64,000 nucleotides of DNA from Brevundimonas alba (GTDB lineage: Bacteria > Pseudomonadota > Alphaproteobacteria > Caulobacterales > Caulobacteraceae): NCBI RefSeq assembly GCF_011927945.1, contig NZ_JAATJM010000001.1, positions 1,435,501-1,499,500 on the forward strand, read 5' to 3'. The notes under the pieces are model-generated. The model made no database searches, was not told where the DNA came from, and was given only the letters and a program-made list of their open reading frames with translations. The translations under genes and the position numbers were made by a program. Of the stretch, positions 63,169-64,000 are shown piece after piece (within the stretch, counting starts at the first letter, position 1; every line of letters begins with the position of its first letter).

Positions 63169-64000
63169 TTAGTTCGGCCGTCCCACCACCGCATCGACGG
63201 AGTTGGTGGTGACCGGGTGGTAGCCGGGGCGGGCCTGGGCGTAGATGCGGCGGGCGATGGGGCGGCCCCAGTCGCCTTCGGCCCAGAGGCTGGTGAACAG
63301 GGGCAGGACGAATTTGCGGCGGCCCTGGGTGGTGAGGAAATGCTCCAGCGTCGGCAGGGCCGGCTGGTAGCGGTGGGCTACGGCGATCTGGAGCCAGGCG
63401 AAGACCAGTTCCGAATTGCCTTCCTCGCGCAGGTTCAGGGACGCCTCCAGATCGGCGAGCTGGGCGTCGGTGAGCCAGTCGGCGCCTGCGCGCAGACCCT
63501 CGGGACGCCAGGCCAGGAAGCGCTGGCGCTCCTGCGTCGACCAGCCCGACCACGGGATGGCCGAGGCCGGTCCCTTGTCGGCGTAGAAGGCGCGGGCGGC
63601 GGCGTCGACCGGGACGAAGGCGGTGGAGACCGGCGGCACCCAGTTGGACGGCATGCCCGGCTGGTAGATCCAGGCGTCCATCATGAGCTGGTCCTCGAGG
63701 GCCTGCGTCGTGACGAGGTGGGCGCGGATGTCCTCGAGGAAGCGTTCGGTGGTCATCGGGCGGAAGGCGTTGCGCTCGAAATAGCCCTTGAGCCAGGCGT
63801 CGAACTTCTCGCGGCCGACGATGCGTTCGATGGTGCGCAGGAAGGCGGCGCCCTTTTCATAGGCGATGTCGGTCAGGCCTTCGTCGGGGTCGCGGCCGTC
63901 GAGATTGATCTTCAGCTTCGTGTCGGCGGCGGGCAGGTCGGCGAGGGTCGACTGCAGGTCGCCCCAGCCGAGCGACTGGAGCATCAGGGCCCGGTCTCGG
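63169..64000 (-). CDS. M1 family aminopeptidase, C-terminal part (cut by window edge)
   Basis: The last ~276 codons of a larger gene whose start lies beyond the window. Residues include the end of the catalytic domain (KINLDGRDPDEGLTDIAYEKGAAFLRTIERIVG; the Tyr of AYEKG is the expected transition-state residue). An all-helical C-terminal domain follows, as in leukotriene A4 hydrolase-type M1 enzymes (ERQRFLAWRPEGLRAG, LEHFLTTQGRRKFVLPLFTSL). The zinc motif HExxH is not in the window. The ATG at 63984 is internal. Confidence 0.86.
   Translation of the reverse strand, partial: RDRALMLQSLGWGDLQSTLADLPAADTKLKINLDGRDPDEGLTDIAYEKGAAFLRTIERIVGREKFDAWLKGYFERNAFRPMTTERFLEDIRAHLVTTQALEDQLMMDAWIYQPGMPSNWVPPVSTAFVPVDAAARAFYADKGPASAIPWSGWSTQERQRFLAWRPEGLRAGADWLTDAQLADLEASLNLREEGNSELVFAWLQIAVAHRYQPALPTLEHFLTTQGRRKFVLPLFTSLWAEGDWGRPIARRIYAQARPGYHPVTTNSVDAVVGRPN

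Noticed and set aside
63169..63984. Complete 271-residue protein starting at 63984
   Set aside because: It starts within the M1 aminopeptidase fold and the frame continues past the window edge, so it is the 3' part of a longer gene.

Overview
The window is high-GC, densely coded DNA from an alphaproteobacterium. The best fit is Caulobacterales, probably Brevundimonas-like. Supporting points are the zwf-pgl-edd-glk Entner-Doudoroff order known from Caulobacter, an HWE sensor kinase, TonB-dependent receptors, homogentisate dioxygenase, and short GC-rich palindromic repeats of the kind scattered in Caulobacterales genomes. No rRNA, tRNA, CRISPR array or complete insertion sequence was recognised. 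The genus is an inference.

Layout. 1-4.7 kb: an unidentified small protein with a strong terminator, riboswitch-controlled thiC, and a TetR-TIGR02587-TIGR02588 operon with an EcfG-like promoter. 4.7-11.4 kb: BLUF photoreceptor, D-cysteine desulfhydrase, HWE histidine kinase, PhyH oxygenase, and a racemase-nucleoside hydrolase-ribokinase set. 11.4-18.3 kb: M16 peptidase, a DUF559 gene between inverted repeats, KDPG aldolase, secreted proteins of unknown function, an arylformamidase-like hydrolase and a stand-alone Lrp/AsnC sensor domain. 18.4-24.3 kb: paired acyl-CoA dehydrogenases, hmgA, two related cysteine-rich secreted proteins, a DUF1295 membrane protein and a small lipoprotein.

24.4-36.2 kb, minus strand: a nearly gapless array yerC-hisG-hisD-hisCB-hisH-hisA-hisF-hisIE-zwf-pgl-edd-glk. 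It joins a histidine operon of gammaproteobacterial layout (long HisG, HisIE fusion, TrpR-like regulator first) to the Entner-Doudoroff genes. Its hisB is fused to a HisC-like aminotransferase domain that has lost the PLP lysine and other catalytic motifs. This is the most unusual gene in the window.

36.3-52 kb: a ferredoxin-reductase-type flavoprotein; an EAL/cupredoxin-like/DUF3034/truncated-haemoglobin cluster; a Fiu-type siderophore receptor with its PiuC oxygenase; and a six-gene cluster (membrane flavodoxin reductase, ApbE, DUF4198, DUF2271, PepSY, TonB receptor). The last looks like an extracytosolic flavin-based electron-transfer system tied to metal uptake. 51.5-64 kb: a Mur-ligase/LD-carboxypeptidase pair for peptidoglycan recycling, a tandem retropepsin-like protease, a zinc metallopeptidase, a DJ-1/PfpI protein, a methyltransferase-desaturase pair, a small Xre regulator with a membrane partner, an alpha/beta hydrolase, a DUF3298-type lipoprotein, ubiA, and the 3' end of an M1 aminopeptidase cut by the window edge.
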